DNA from: Prevotellaceae bacterium
GTDB lineage: Bacteria; Bacteroidota; Bacteroidia; Bacteroidales; UBA932
Length of the DNA: 8,030 bases
Assembly: GCA_031257655.1 (NCBI GenBank)
Contig: JAIROF010000091.1
Location: forward strand, 1 to 8,030
Reading direction: 5' to 3'
In this document: positions 1 through 5,846 of the stretch, one piece after another
How the letters are laid out: every line of letters begins with the position of its first letter
How positions within the stretch are numbered: position 1 is the first letter of the stretch
The notes under the pieces: model-generated
What the model saw: the letters and a program-made list of their open reading frames with translations, nothing else
Databases searched by the model: none
What the model was told of the DNA's origin: nothing
Made by a program: the position numbers and the translations under genes

Positions 1-3
1 TTA

Positions 4-38
4 AGAATTGAGAATTGAGAATTGAGAATTGAGAATTC
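4..38. repeat. Heptamer tandem array, AGAATTG x4 plus one variant
   Basis: Four exact AGAATTG units (4-10, 11-17, 18-24, 25-31) are followed by AGAATTC (32-38). The array may extend left beyond the window. Its last bases overlap the start of the 19-bp inverted-repeat arm at 36-54. It is one of three different 7-bp arrays in this window. Confidence 0.95.
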
Positions 39-60
39 AACTTTCGCAAGCTGTATATCT

Positions 61-257
61 TCAGAACTCCTGACCTGATGTACATTTTGTTGTTGATATA
101 TAGTCATATATGAAAAACATAGCACAAAACATTACTGTCGCGAAAATAATGTCGGGAATACAATAATGTTGACTTTTATATTTAATAATCAACTTGTTAC
201 ATTATTTGATGCCCCAAAATTACGGCAATGTAATCTGTGCCAAGTCAGGAGTTCTGA
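61..257. repeat. Inner 14-bp inverted-repeat pair flanking 169 bp
   Basis: TCAGAACTCCTGAC at 61-74 has its exact reverse complement at 244-257. The pair lies wholly inside the outer 19-bp pair. The arm length and the 169-bp spacing are similar to those of the invertible promoters known from Bacteroides capsule loci. No recombinase gene is present in the window, so this stays a structural observation. Confidence 0.65.
215..243 (-). promoter_or_regulatory. Candidate Bacteroidota-type promoter pointing left
   Basis: On the minus strand TTG (243-241) is followed after 18 nt by TAATTTTG (222-215), an exact match to the TAnnTTTG -7 consensus. The TTG directly abuts the right arm of the 14-bp inverted repeat. 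It points away from the biosynthetic genes in the orientation given. A second minus-strand match, TATTTTTG at 415-408, has its nearest upstream TTG at a poorer spacing of 23 nt. Such matches are common by chance in AT-rich DNA. Confidence 0.25.
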
Positions 258-279
258 TCTTGCTGATTTACTCAACAAA

Positions 280-374
280 CCTCACCCCAAACCCCTCTCC
301 AAAGGAGAGGGGCGGCTTGCGCCGAATGTCGAGTACCTGCTCCCCTCTCCTTTGGAGAGGGGCAGGGGGTGAGG
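280..374. repeat. GC-rich palindromic (BIME/MITE-like) element
   Basis: Two hairpins are nested in one larger inverted repeat. The first is CCCCTCTCC-AAA-GGAGAGGGG (292-312), the second CCCCTCTCC-TTT-GGAGAGGGG (342-362). The outer ends CCTCACCCC (280-288) and GGGGTGAGG (366-374) also pair, so the two 33-bp halves are nearly perfect reverse complements with a few mismatches near 363-365. Elements of this composition are dispersed in many Bacteroidota genomes and often produce spurious small ORFs. If transcribed it would fold strongly in the leader of the downstream operon. Confidence 0.85.
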
Positions 375-517
375 TCTAACACAAAACCGCTGATTTTTAT
401 TGCCTTACAAAAATAAATTGTTGCAAAATATTCGTATTCAATAAATTAAACAGCTTGCGAAAGTTGAACTAAGAGGGGTAACCCCCCCACGGCGGTTTCA
501 CATAAACTTCAACAACC

Positions 518-943
518 ATGACCAACAGCACACTAAAAGCATCCAAAGAAATAGCCATTCGCTTTAGCGAGGTAGACTCCATGAACATTGTTTGGCACGG
601 GGCTTACGCGCTGTACTTTGAAGATGCACGGGAGGCATTCGGGGAGAAATACGCGCTGGGCTACCTCGACATTTTCAGCAAGGGCTACTATGCGCCCTTA
701 GTTGAGCTAAAGTTCGGCTACAAGCGTCCGCTCATCTACGGCAAAAAAGCCCGCGTGGACATAGCCTACCGCAACACGGAGGCGGCAAAAATCGTCTTCG
801 ACTACGAAATATTCGACGCAGCCGACGGCGCGCTGGCGGCCACCGGTTCGTCCGTTCAGGTCTTTCTGGACAGGCAATACCAGCTGGTCTGGACAAATCC
901 CCCGTTTTACGAGGCGTGGAAGCAAAAGTGGGGGTTGCTGTGA
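518..943 (+). CDS. Hotdog-fold acyl thioesterase (4HBT/YbgC family)
   Basis: The 141-residue protein is a single hotdog domain of normal length for 4-hydroxybenzoyl-CoA thioesterase/YbgC-like enzymes, which hydrolyse acyl-CoA or acyl-ACP thioesters. The N-terminal motif is visible: RFSEVD with the probable catalytic Asp20, then WHGAY (26-30) and YFEDARE (33-39), matching the family pattern of Asp, His-x-x-Tyr and the start of the central helix. There is no signal peptide, so it should be cytosolic. It opens the gene set and overlaps the next KS gene by 4 bp (GTGA). In aryl-polyene-type clusters a thioesterase of this family occurs (ApeK in Proteobacteria); here it probably releases or edits ACP-bound chains. 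The ATG at 518 is preceded by AACAACC rather than a Shine-Dalgarno sequence. The family call is firm; the substrate is inferred. Confidence 0.88.
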   Translation: MTNSTLKASKEIAIRFSEVDSMNIVWHGAYALYFEDAREAFGEKYALGYLDIFSKGYYAPLVELKFGYKRPLIYGKKARVDIAYRNTEAAKIVFDYEIFDAADGALAATGSSVQVFLDRQYQLVWTNPPFYEAWKQKWGLL

Positions 944-2253
944 TTGCGATAGCAGGCGATAACATTACCTCGTCGCTGGGGTTTACCACCGCCGAAAACT
1001 ACCGCGCTGCGGCGTCGGGGCAGTCGGGCGTGCGACCGTACAGCGCGCTCATGGGCGTGCCGGAGCCGCTGATGGCGGCGCTGATCGACAGAGAACGGCT
1101 GGCAGACGCCTTTGCAGCCCTTTGCCCCCATCCGAATCGCTACACAACGCTCGAGCAGGCGGCGATTCTCTCCGTGAGCCGCGCGGCGGAGCAGGCGCAG
1201 GTCGACCTCTCCGATGCGGGCGCGCTGTTCGTCGTGTCGTCAACCAAGGGGAACGTACACCTGCTCGACGAAAACGAAAAAGGCTTTAGCCACAGCCACC
1301 TTTACCTCTGGTACGCCGCCCGCCTGATAGCGGCCTACTTCGGAAACCCCAACGCGCCGCTGGTGGTCTCCAACGCCTGCATATCGGGCGCCTGCGCACA
1401 GGTTGCCGCCATGCGGGAGCTGCGGTCGGGGCTTTACACCCTTGCGGTAGTGGTGGGCGTAGAGGTGCTGTCGAGGTTCATCATCTCCGGATTTCAGTCG
1501 CTCAAGGCGCTGTCGCCGGCGCCCTGCCGCCCGTTCGACGTATCCCGCGCAGGGCTAAACCTTGGCGAAGCCGCCGCCACCATCATCTACCGGCGGGTTG
1601 AAGCGGGCGCTGAGGCGGATGTTGAGGCGGATGTTGAGAGGAGAGCTGAGGCGGGCGCTGAGGCGGATGTTGAGGCGGGTGTTGAGAGGAGCGCTGAGGC
1701 GGGCGCTGAGAGGAGCGCTGAGGCGGATGTTGAGGCGGGCGCTGAGGCGGGCGCTGAGGGGGCGCTGGGCGTTGCCCTGCTGCGGGGCGCCATCCGCAAC
1801 GACGCCAACCACATTTCGGGGCCTTCGCGCACGGGCGAGGGCAGCTTTCGCGCCCTGCAAGCCGTGATGCGGGAGGCATCGCCCGCCGACGTTGCGTTTG
1901 TCAACGCGCACGGCACCGCCACCGCCTACAACGACAGCATGGAGGCCGCAGCCATCACCCGCGCAGGGCTGAGCCAAGCCCCCGTGAACAGCCTGAAAGG
2001 GTGCTTTGGCCATACGCTGGGGGCGGCAGGCGTCCTGGAAAGCGTTATCTCGGCGCGCGCGCTGGCAAACGAAACGGCGCTGGCTACGCACGGCTTCAAA
2101 TGCGGAGAAGCGGCGCTCCCGCTAAACGTAACCTCCCAAAATATCCGCACCACAAAGCCGTGCTGCGTAAAAATGCTCTCCGGATTTGGCGGAGGCAACG
2201 CCGCGCTGCTGTTCGGAAAAATTAAAACGCGCAAGCCATGCCGCAAGCCATAA
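940..2253 (+). CDS. Beta-ketoacyl-ACP synthase with an internal tetrapeptide-repeat insertion
   Basis: A complete FabF-like condensing enzyme that extends an ACP-bound chain by decarboxylative Claisen condensation. I chose the GTG at 940 (437 aa) because it overlaps the thioesterase stop as GTGA and starts the protein at VIAIAGDNITSSLG, the usual first strand; in-frame GTGs at 928 and 916 are alternatives. The catalytic set is intact: Cys147 in SNACISG, His324 in NAHGTAT, Lys353 and His358 in FGHTLGAAG. The glycine-rich C-terminal motif LSGFGGGNAALLF is present. Residues 221-272 are thirteen tetrapeptides encoded by a 12-bp minisatellite, inserted between the GEAAATIIYRR strand and the following GVALLRG strand. 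Without them the enzyme would be about 385 residues, near normal for the family. The active-site residues lie outside the insert, so the enzyme is probably functional. It overlaps the next gene by 16 bp. Confidence 0.9.
   Translation: MIAIAGDNITSSLGFTTAENYRAAASGQSGVRPYSALMGVPEPLMAALIDRERLADAFAALCPHPNRYTTLEQAAILSVSRAAEQAQVDLSDAGALFVVSSTKGNVHLLDENEKGFSHSHLYLWYAARLIAAYFGNPNAPLVVSNACISGACAQVAAMRELRSGLYTLAVVVGVEVLSRFIISGFQSLKALSPAPCRPFDVSRAGLNLGEAAATIIYRRVEAGAEADVEADVERRAEAGAEADVEAGVERSAEAGAERSAEADVEAGAEAGAEGALGVALLRGAIRNDANHISGPSRTGEGSFRALQAVMREASPADVAFVNAHGTATAYNDSMEAAAITRAGLSQAPVNSLKGCFGHTLGAAGVLESVISARALANETALATHGFKCGEAALPLNVTSQNIRTTKPCCVKMLSGFGGGNAALLFGKIKTRKPCRKP
1600..1755 (+). repeat. In-frame 12-bp coding minisatellite (13 units) inside the KS gene
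   Basis: Thirteen consecutive 12-bp units occur without a break. The main types are GAGGCGGATGTT, GAGGCGGGCGCT and GAGAGGAGCGCT. They encode Glu-Ala-Asp-Val, Glu-Ala-Gly-Ala and Glu-Arg-Ser-Ala tetrapeptides plus minor variants such as Glu-Arg-Arg-Ala. Every unit begins with Glu, the fourth residue is always Ala or Val, and the second is Ala or Arg. The unit length is a multiple of three, so copy-number change would keep the frame. No stop codon occurs in the repeat in several other frames, which explains arginine-rich and proline-rich shadow frames over this stretch. Confidence 0.97.
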
Positions 2254-2798
2254 GAAAATATTGCCACGTAACCGACCGCTCGGCCTCGCTCAACGGAGTG
2301 GCGCTTCCCGTAGCAGACGCCGCCGGGGAGAAGGGGGCCTTTCTCACGGCGCTCTACCGGTCGCTAAAGATAGACTACCCAAAATTCTTCAAGATGGATA
2401 GCCTGTCCAAGCTGGGATTTCTGGCGGCAGAGCTGATGCTGACGGACGAAAAGCCGCGATTCACGCCGCGCGAAGACGTGGCCATCATCTGCTTCAACCG
2501 GAGCGCGTCGCTGGCAACAGACGCGCTGTATCAGGCAACCATACAGGGCAACGGCGGCTACTACCCCAGCCCTTCGCTATTCGTTTACACGCTGCCCAAC
2601 ATCGTTGCCGGAGAAATCGCCATCCGGAACAAATTTTTTGGGGAAACCTCCTTTTACGTCTGCGAGGAGTGGAGCGCGCAGCAAGCCCTCCGCGCAGCGC
2701 ACCTCGCCCTCTGCGACGAGCACACCCGCATGGTGCTGACCGCCTGGGTGGAGTGCTCGGAGGAGGCCTGCGAAGCCTTTATGATGCTGGTGGAGTAG
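2238..2798 (+). CDS. Half-size ketosynthase-like protein, probably non-catalytic
   Basis: The 186-residue protein resembles the N-terminal half of a ketosynthase. A Lys-Met-Asp segment (52-54, KMDSLSKLGFLAAE) is followed by a strand DVAIICFNRSASLATD (80-95) comparable to the KS strand before the substrate channel, then PSLFVYTLPNIVAGEIAIR (112-130). Where a KS has its nucleophile after GPxxSxxTAC, this protein has FFGETSFYVCEEW (133-145), and my alignment by eye puts Glu at the Cys position, with Cys142 two residues earlier. No His-containing C-terminal half follows. Proteins of this length are, to my knowledge, typical of flexirubin/aryl-polyene-type loci of Bacteroidota and are usually called 3-oxoacyl-ACP synthase by homology. 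I do not think it is a broken gene: it is cleanly bounded, overlaps the preceding gene by 16 bp, and ends in a plausible strand. It may be a partner or scaffold subunit for a KS. Confidence 0.75.
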   Translation: MPQAIRKYCHVTDRSASLNGVALPVADAAGEKGAFLTALYRSLKIDYPKFFKMDSLSKLGFLAAELMLTDEKPRFTPREDVAIICFNRSASLATDALYQATIQGNGGYYPSPSLFVYTLPNIVAGEIAIRNKFFGETSFYVCEEWSAQQALRAAHLALCDEHTRMVLTAWVECSEEACEAFMMLVE

Positions 2799-2801
2799 TA
2801 G

Positions 2802-2863
2802 GGAATTAGGAATTAGGAATTAGGAATTAGGAATTACGAATTAGGAATTACGCATTACGCATT
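2802..2863. repeat. Heptamer tandem array, GGAATTA with CGAATTA and CGCATTA variants
   Basis: Nine consecutive 7-bp units: five exact GGAATTA (2802-2836), CGAATTA (2837-2843), GGAATTA (2844-2850), CGCATTA (2851-2857) and a six-base CGCATT remnant (2858-2863). The array starts only 3 bp after the stop codon of the half-size KS-like gene. The degradation of units toward the right suggests an older end. Confidence 0.95.
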
Positions 2864-2873
2864 GTCGTGCAGG

Positions 2874-2890
2874 GGCGGGGGTTGCCCGCC
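2874..2890. repeat. Short GC-rich hairpin in the spacer before the ACP gene
   Basis: GGCGGG (2874-2879) pairs with CCCGCC (2885-2890) across a 5-nt loop. It is not followed by a T-run, so it is not a typical intrinsic terminator. The surrounding AGGGGCG and GTTGCCC words resemble the minus-strand sequence at 7881-7906, suggesting a shared dispersed element. Bases 2891-2994 after it are AT-rich and end in an A-rich leader before the ACP start; I see no clear promoter consensus there. Confidence 0.5.
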
Positions 2891-2994
2891 AAATCGTGTA
2901 ACGACTTCAATGGCTTTATTAGCTTGCACAACATTATTAGCATCATTAAAACAATAAAAAAAAAATTACCAACATCGCTAAACCAACAAAAAAA

Positions 2995-3252
2995 ATGGAA
3001 AAATTGATTTTACAGCTGAAGCAGGAGATTATCAAGGTGCTGAACCTGGAAGAGGTGGCGCCGGCGGACATTGCCGACGATGCTCCGCTGTTTGGCGAAG
3101 GGCTTGGGTTAGACTCCATAGACGCCCTGGAGCTGATTGTGCTCATGGAAAAAATCTACGGCATCAAGCTGAAAGACCCCGCGCAGGGGCGCGAAATATT
3201 CAAGTCTATCCGCGTGATGGCCGAGTACATTCACGCCAACAGAGCGAAGTAG
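2995..3252 (+). CDS. Acyl carrier protein
   Basis: The 85-residue acidic, helical protein carries the phosphopantetheine attachment motif GLGLDSIDALEL, with Ser41 as the modified serine. Length and the four-helix pattern fit a discrete type II ACP. It would carry the growing chain for the adjacent ketosynthases. The start ATG follows a poly-A leader (AACAAAAAAA), common for Bacteroidota translation starts, and the downstream KS begins 2 bp after its stop. A 196-bp repeat-bearing spacer separates it from the genes to the left, so it may have its own promoter. It is more likely a dedicated ACP of the pathway than the housekeeping AcpP, because it sits beside specialised KS genes; this last point is inference. 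Confidence 0.95.
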   Translation: MEKLILQLKQEIIKVLNLEEVAPADIADDAPLFGEGLGLDSIDALELIVLMEKIYGIKLKDPAQGREIFKSIRVMAEYIHANRAK

Positions 3253-3254
3253 CC

Positions 3255-4451
3255 ATGCCGAAGGAGATTTTTGTAACGGGCTGCGGCATCGTATCGGCGC
3301 TGGGCGCGGGCAAGGAGGCTACGCTTACCGCGCTGCGCGAGCGGCGTACAGGCATTGCCCCGGTGCGCTACCTGAAAACAGCGCACACGGAGCTTCCCGT
3401 TGGCGAGGTGAAGATGAGCAACGAGGAGATGATGCGCGCGCTGCGCATTCCCGAAGCTGCCGCCACCACGCGCACCTCGCTCATGGGCATGCTCGCCGCG
3501 CGCGAAGCGCTCGACCATGCGCAGCTGCGCAACAAAAGCGGGCTGCGCACGGCGCTCATCTCCGGCACTACCGTGGGCGGAATGGACAAAAGCGAGCAAT
3601 ACTACCTCGACTTCCTGGAAAACGATACGAAAAATGCCTACATCGCCACGCACGACTGCGGCGCCTGCACCGAAATGATTGCCGACTACTTTGGCGTTTT
3701 CTCTGCGGTGCAAACCATCTCCACCGCCTGCTCCTCGGCGGCCAACGCCATCATGCTCGGCGCCATGCTGATAGACAGCGGAAGGGCAGACGCTGTGGTG
3801 GCGGGCGGGTGCGAGTGCATCACCAAGTTCCACCTCAACGGGTTCAACACGCTGATGATACTCGACCGCAACCTCTGCAAGCCCTTCGACGCGCACCGGG
3901 CAGGCCTTAACCTGGGCGAGGGCGCCGCCTTTCTCGTGCTGGAGGCAGAGGATACGCTCCGCCGCCGAAGCGCAGCGCCGCTGTGCCGCCTCGCCGGGTA
4001 CGCCAACACCTGCGACGCCTACCACCAAACAGCCTCTTCCCCCAACGGCGAAGGCGCCTGCCTCGCAATGCAGGCGGCGCTCAGAACGGCGAACCTGCGC
4101 CCAAAAGACGTCGGGTACATCAACGCGCACGGAACGGGTACGGAAAACAACGACCTCTGCGAAGGCCGGGCTATACAAAGAGCGTTTGGCCGCTGCATCC
4201 CTCCCGTGTCATCCACCAAATCCTTTACGGGGCACACCACCAGCGCGGCGGGAGGCGTAGAGGCCGTGATATCACTGCTCGCGCTACGGCACGGATTCAT
4301 CCCCGCCAGCCTGAACTTCGCAAACCCCATGCCGGAGCTCGCCTTTACGCCGGCTACCACCGACCAGCCGCCGACCCCGCTGCGGCATGTGCTCTCCAAC
4401 TCGTTTGGCTTTGGCGGAAACGAAACATCCCTTATCTTCTCAACGATATGA
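3255..4451 (+). CDS. Beta-ketoacyl-ACP synthase (FabF-like), second copy
   Basis: A complete 398-residue condensing enzyme. It begins with IFVTGCGIVSALGAGKEAT, the classic N-terminal KS strand and turn. Catalytic residues are all visible: Cys159 in STACSSAAN, His292 in NAHGTGTENND, Lys322 in STKSF and His327 in TGHTTSAAGG. The C-terminal SNSFGFGGNETSLIF motif is typical of the family. There is no insertion at the position where the first KS carries its tetrapeptide repeat; here that link is the ordinary-length EAEDTLRRRSAA. It follows the ACP gene by 2 bp and overlaps the next KS-fold gene by 4 bp (ATGA), a layout fitting a KS/chain-length-factor pair made in equal amounts. It probably elongates a polyene or fatty acyl chain on the ACP. 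Confidence 0.95.
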   Translation: MPKEIFVTGCGIVSALGAGKEATLTALRERRTGIAPVRYLKTAHTELPVGEVKMSNEEMMRALRIPEAAATTRTSLMGMLAAREALDHAQLRNKSGLRTALISGTTVGGMDKSEQYYLDFLENDTKNAYIATHDCGACTEMIADYFGVFSAVQTISTACSSAANAIMLGAMLIDSGRADAVVAGGCECITKFHLNGFNTLMILDRNLCKPFDAHRAGLNLGEGAAFLVLEAEDTLRRRSAAPLCRLAGYANTCDAYHQTASSPNGEGACLAMQAALRTANLRPKDVGYINAHGTGTENNDLCEGRAIQRAFGRCIPPVSSTKSFTGHTTSAAGGVEAVISLLALRHGFIPASLNFANPMPELAFTPATTDQPPTPLRHVLSNSFGFGGNETSLIFSTI

Positions 4452-5497
4452 GCACCCCAAACGGCATATACCTCCTGGCGGCAAAGCAAATCTCCGTCCA
4501 GCCACCGCTCACCGACGAGTGGATGGATGCGCCAATACGCTACCGCGAGCCCTACGTGCAGGCCATAGACCCGGACTACAAGCGCTACTTTGCGCCCAAC
4601 GTGGCGCGCCGGCTGGGGAAAATCCTAAAGCGGGCAATGCTCACCGCGCGGCTGGTAAGGGAGGCAAGCGGCGTCGACAACCCCGACGCCATCATCACCG
4701 GCACTGGGCTGGGCTGCATCGAAAGCACCGAAGCCTTCCTCAACGCGCTGGCGCGCGGCGGCGAAGAGCTGCTCACGCCAACACACTTTATGCAGTCCAC
4801 GCACAACACCATCAGCTCGCTCATAGCCATAGACGCAGGGTGCAAAGGATACAACTCCACCTACGCCCACAAGGGCATATCGCTGGAGTGCGCGCTCGCC
4901 GACGCATTTACGCAGCTGGAGTGCAGCCGGATACAAACGGCGCTGGTGGGCGCGCACGACGAAATGACGCCAACCTACTTTACCCTCCTTAAGCGCACAG
5001 GCTACCTGGGGCACGCCCCAGGCGGCTTTAGCGGCGAGGTGGCCCTCAGCATGATGCTCGCCGCTACGCGCAGCAAAAACGCCCTCTGCCGGCTGAGAGG
5101 CGTAGAAATGGCTTACGGCCCCGCCAACAGCGATGCGCCGCGGCAAGCGCTCACCCGCCTCCTGCAGCGCGCTCGGTGCAGCCCGAACGAAATCGACGCC
5201 GTGATGACCGGCCTGAGCGGGCTGCCGGCCAACGACCAGGTATATGCGCGCATTTGCCCGGAGCTGCTGCCCAACAAAAACCTCCTCCGATACAAGCACC
5301 TGTTTGGCGAAGCCTACACCGCGCCGGGGCTGGGCATGTATGCCGCCGCCGTGTGCCTCTACCGGCAGCGCATCCCGGCGCACCTGTTCGTAGACCACAA
5401 GCGCGGAGAGCAGCGCGGCGTAGGCCATATCCTGTGCTACAACCAGCTGGAAGAAAAAAATCACGCATTCATACTCCTATCGCCATGTGGAAAATAA
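4448..5497 (+). CDS. KS-fold protein without catalytic residues (chain-length-factor-like)
   Basis: The 349-residue protein has the overall layout of a ketosynthase, but the active site is gone. The segment IDPDYKRYFAPNVARR (40-55) and IITGTGLGCIEST (82-94) are recognisable KS features. At the nucleophile position, STYAHKG (137-143) replaces STACxxS. Where NAHGT is expected there is TGLSGLPANDQ (254-264), and FGEAYTAPG (286-294) replaces TGHxxSAAG, so Cys and both His residues are lost. It directly follows an intact KS with an ATGA overlap, as expected for a KS-alpha/KS-beta-like heterodimer in which the inactive partner shapes the cavity and chain length. The ATG at 4448 was chosen because of that overlap; upstream in-frame sequence back to 3983 lies inside the preceding KS and is not protein-like. 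It overlaps the next gene by 13 bp. Confidence 0.85.
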   Translation: MSTPNGIYLLAAKQISVQPPLTDEWMDAPIRYREPYVQAIDPDYKRYFAPNVARRLGKILKRAMLTARLVREASGVDNPDAIITGTGLGCIESTEAFLNALARGGEELLTPTHFMQSTHNTISSLIAIDAGCKGYNSTYAHKGISLECALADAFTQLECSRIQTALVGAHDEMTPTYFTLLKRTGYLGHAPGGFSGEVALSMMLAATRSKNALCRLRGVEMAYGPANSDAPRQALTRLLQRARCSPNEIDAVMTGLSGLPANDQVYARICPELLPNKNLLRYKHLFGEAYTAPGLGMYAAAVCLYRQRIPAHLFVDHKRGEQRGVGHILCYNQLEEKNHAFILLSPCGK

Positions 5498-5838
5498 TTT
5501 TGCTATCTACCATACAGAGCCTGTTCCTGGCCGCCGGGCAAGTGCTCCTGAAGCTGGCCACGCAGCACATAGATAAGCTCAGCCTTACGTGGGCGTTTTT
5601 TCGCAGCCTGCTAACCACCTGGAGCCTCTTGGCCTCGGGGCTGTGCATGGTCGTGGGTACCGCCCTGTGGCTCTACATCCTCAAGCATTTCGATTTCTCT
5701 ATAGCCTACCCCATAACCAGCATTAGCTACATCTTTGGAATGCTGGCCGCCATCTTCATTTTCCACGAAACCGTGCCCACAACCCGATGGATAGGAGTTG
5801 CGCTCATAATGGGCGGGGTGCTCCTGGCGGCAAAGTAA
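5485..5838 (+). CDS. Small four-helix EamA/SMR-type membrane protein, ArnE-like
   Basis: The 117-residue protein has four predicted membrane helices (about 2-23, 46-67, 71-95 and 100-116), the size of one small multidrug resistance subunit. Conserved features are GQVLLKLA in helix 1, the FSIAYPITSISYIFG segment at helix 3, FHETV (93-97) in the loop and a C-terminal RWIGVALIMGGVLL helix. The pattern is closest, by memory, to ArnE/ArnF-like flippase subunits and other half-size drug/metabolite transporters; such proteins work as dimers in the inner membrane. The start ATG lies within the end of the preceding KS-like gene (13-bp overlap), so it is co-translated with the biosynthetic genes. It may move a lipid-linked product or intermediate; the substrate cannot be told from the sequence. 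Confidence 0.85.
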   Translation: MWKIILLSTIQSLFLAAGQVLLKLATQHIDKLSLTWAFFRSLLTTWSLLASGLCMVVGTALWLYILKHFDFSIAYPITSISYIFGMLAAIFIFHETVPTTRWIGVALIMGGVLLAAK

Positions 5839-5846
5839 GGGAGTAG

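Larger units (their letters stand above)
36..468. repeat. 433-bp segment bounded by perfect 19-bp inverted repeats
   Basis: TTCAACTTTCGCAAGCTGT at 36-54 has its exact reverse complement at 450-468. The enclosed 395 bp contain no gene, a second inverted-repeat pair and a palindromic element. No target-site duplication is evident at the edges. The segment could be a non-autonomous MITE-like insertion, a site pair for a recombinase, or dispersed palindromic elements placed by chance. The sequence shows the symmetry; the role is unknown. Confidence 0.75.
1..517. other. Repeat-rich gene-free region upstream of the biosynthetic genes
   Basis: I see no credible gene here. Short open frames across 166-379 translate the palindromic element at 280-374 and look like artefacts. 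The region is AT-rich except for that element. From left to right it holds a heptamer array (4-38), the left arm of a 19-bp inverted repeat (36-54), the left arm of a 14-bp inverted repeat (61-74), a possible leftward promoter (215-243), the right 14-bp arm (244-257), the palindromic element (280-374) and the right 19-bp arm (450-468). Bases 469-517 form the immediate leader of the thioesterase gene. I found no good rightward match to the Bacteroidota promoter consensus (TTG, then TAnnTTTG) in it. Confidence 0.7.

Noticed and set aside
166..379. Small plus-strand open frames ending in PLSKGEG/SPLERGRG-type sequence
   Set aside because: They are translations of the palindromic element at 280-374; both overlapping frames are open for the same reason and neither has protein-like features.
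1555..2091. Long open frames on the minus strand and in another plus frame across the KS minisatellite
   Set aside because: The 12-bp repeat has no stops in several frames, which gives arginine-rich or proline-rich shadows; the KS frame has the full catalytic motif set.
2238..2798. A truncated pseudogene of a ketosynthase
   Set aside because: The frame is intact, it overlaps its neighbour in operon style, and half-size proteins of this kind are recurrent in related loci as far as I recall; there is no remnant of a C-terminal half downstream.
3231..4178. 315-codon minus-strand frame opposite the second KS
   Set aside because: It is antisense to a KS with intact motifs; long shadow frames are usual in GC-rich genes, and its composition is not protein-like.
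3983..4447. An upstream extension of the KS-fold protein that starts at 4448
   Set aside because: This part overlaps the previous KS in another frame and is arginine/proline-rich; the ATGA overlap at 4448 marks the natural start.
5176..5484. An upstream extension of the small transporter
   Set aside because: It lies inside the KS-like gene in another frame; the ATG at 5485 begins the first membrane helix directly.
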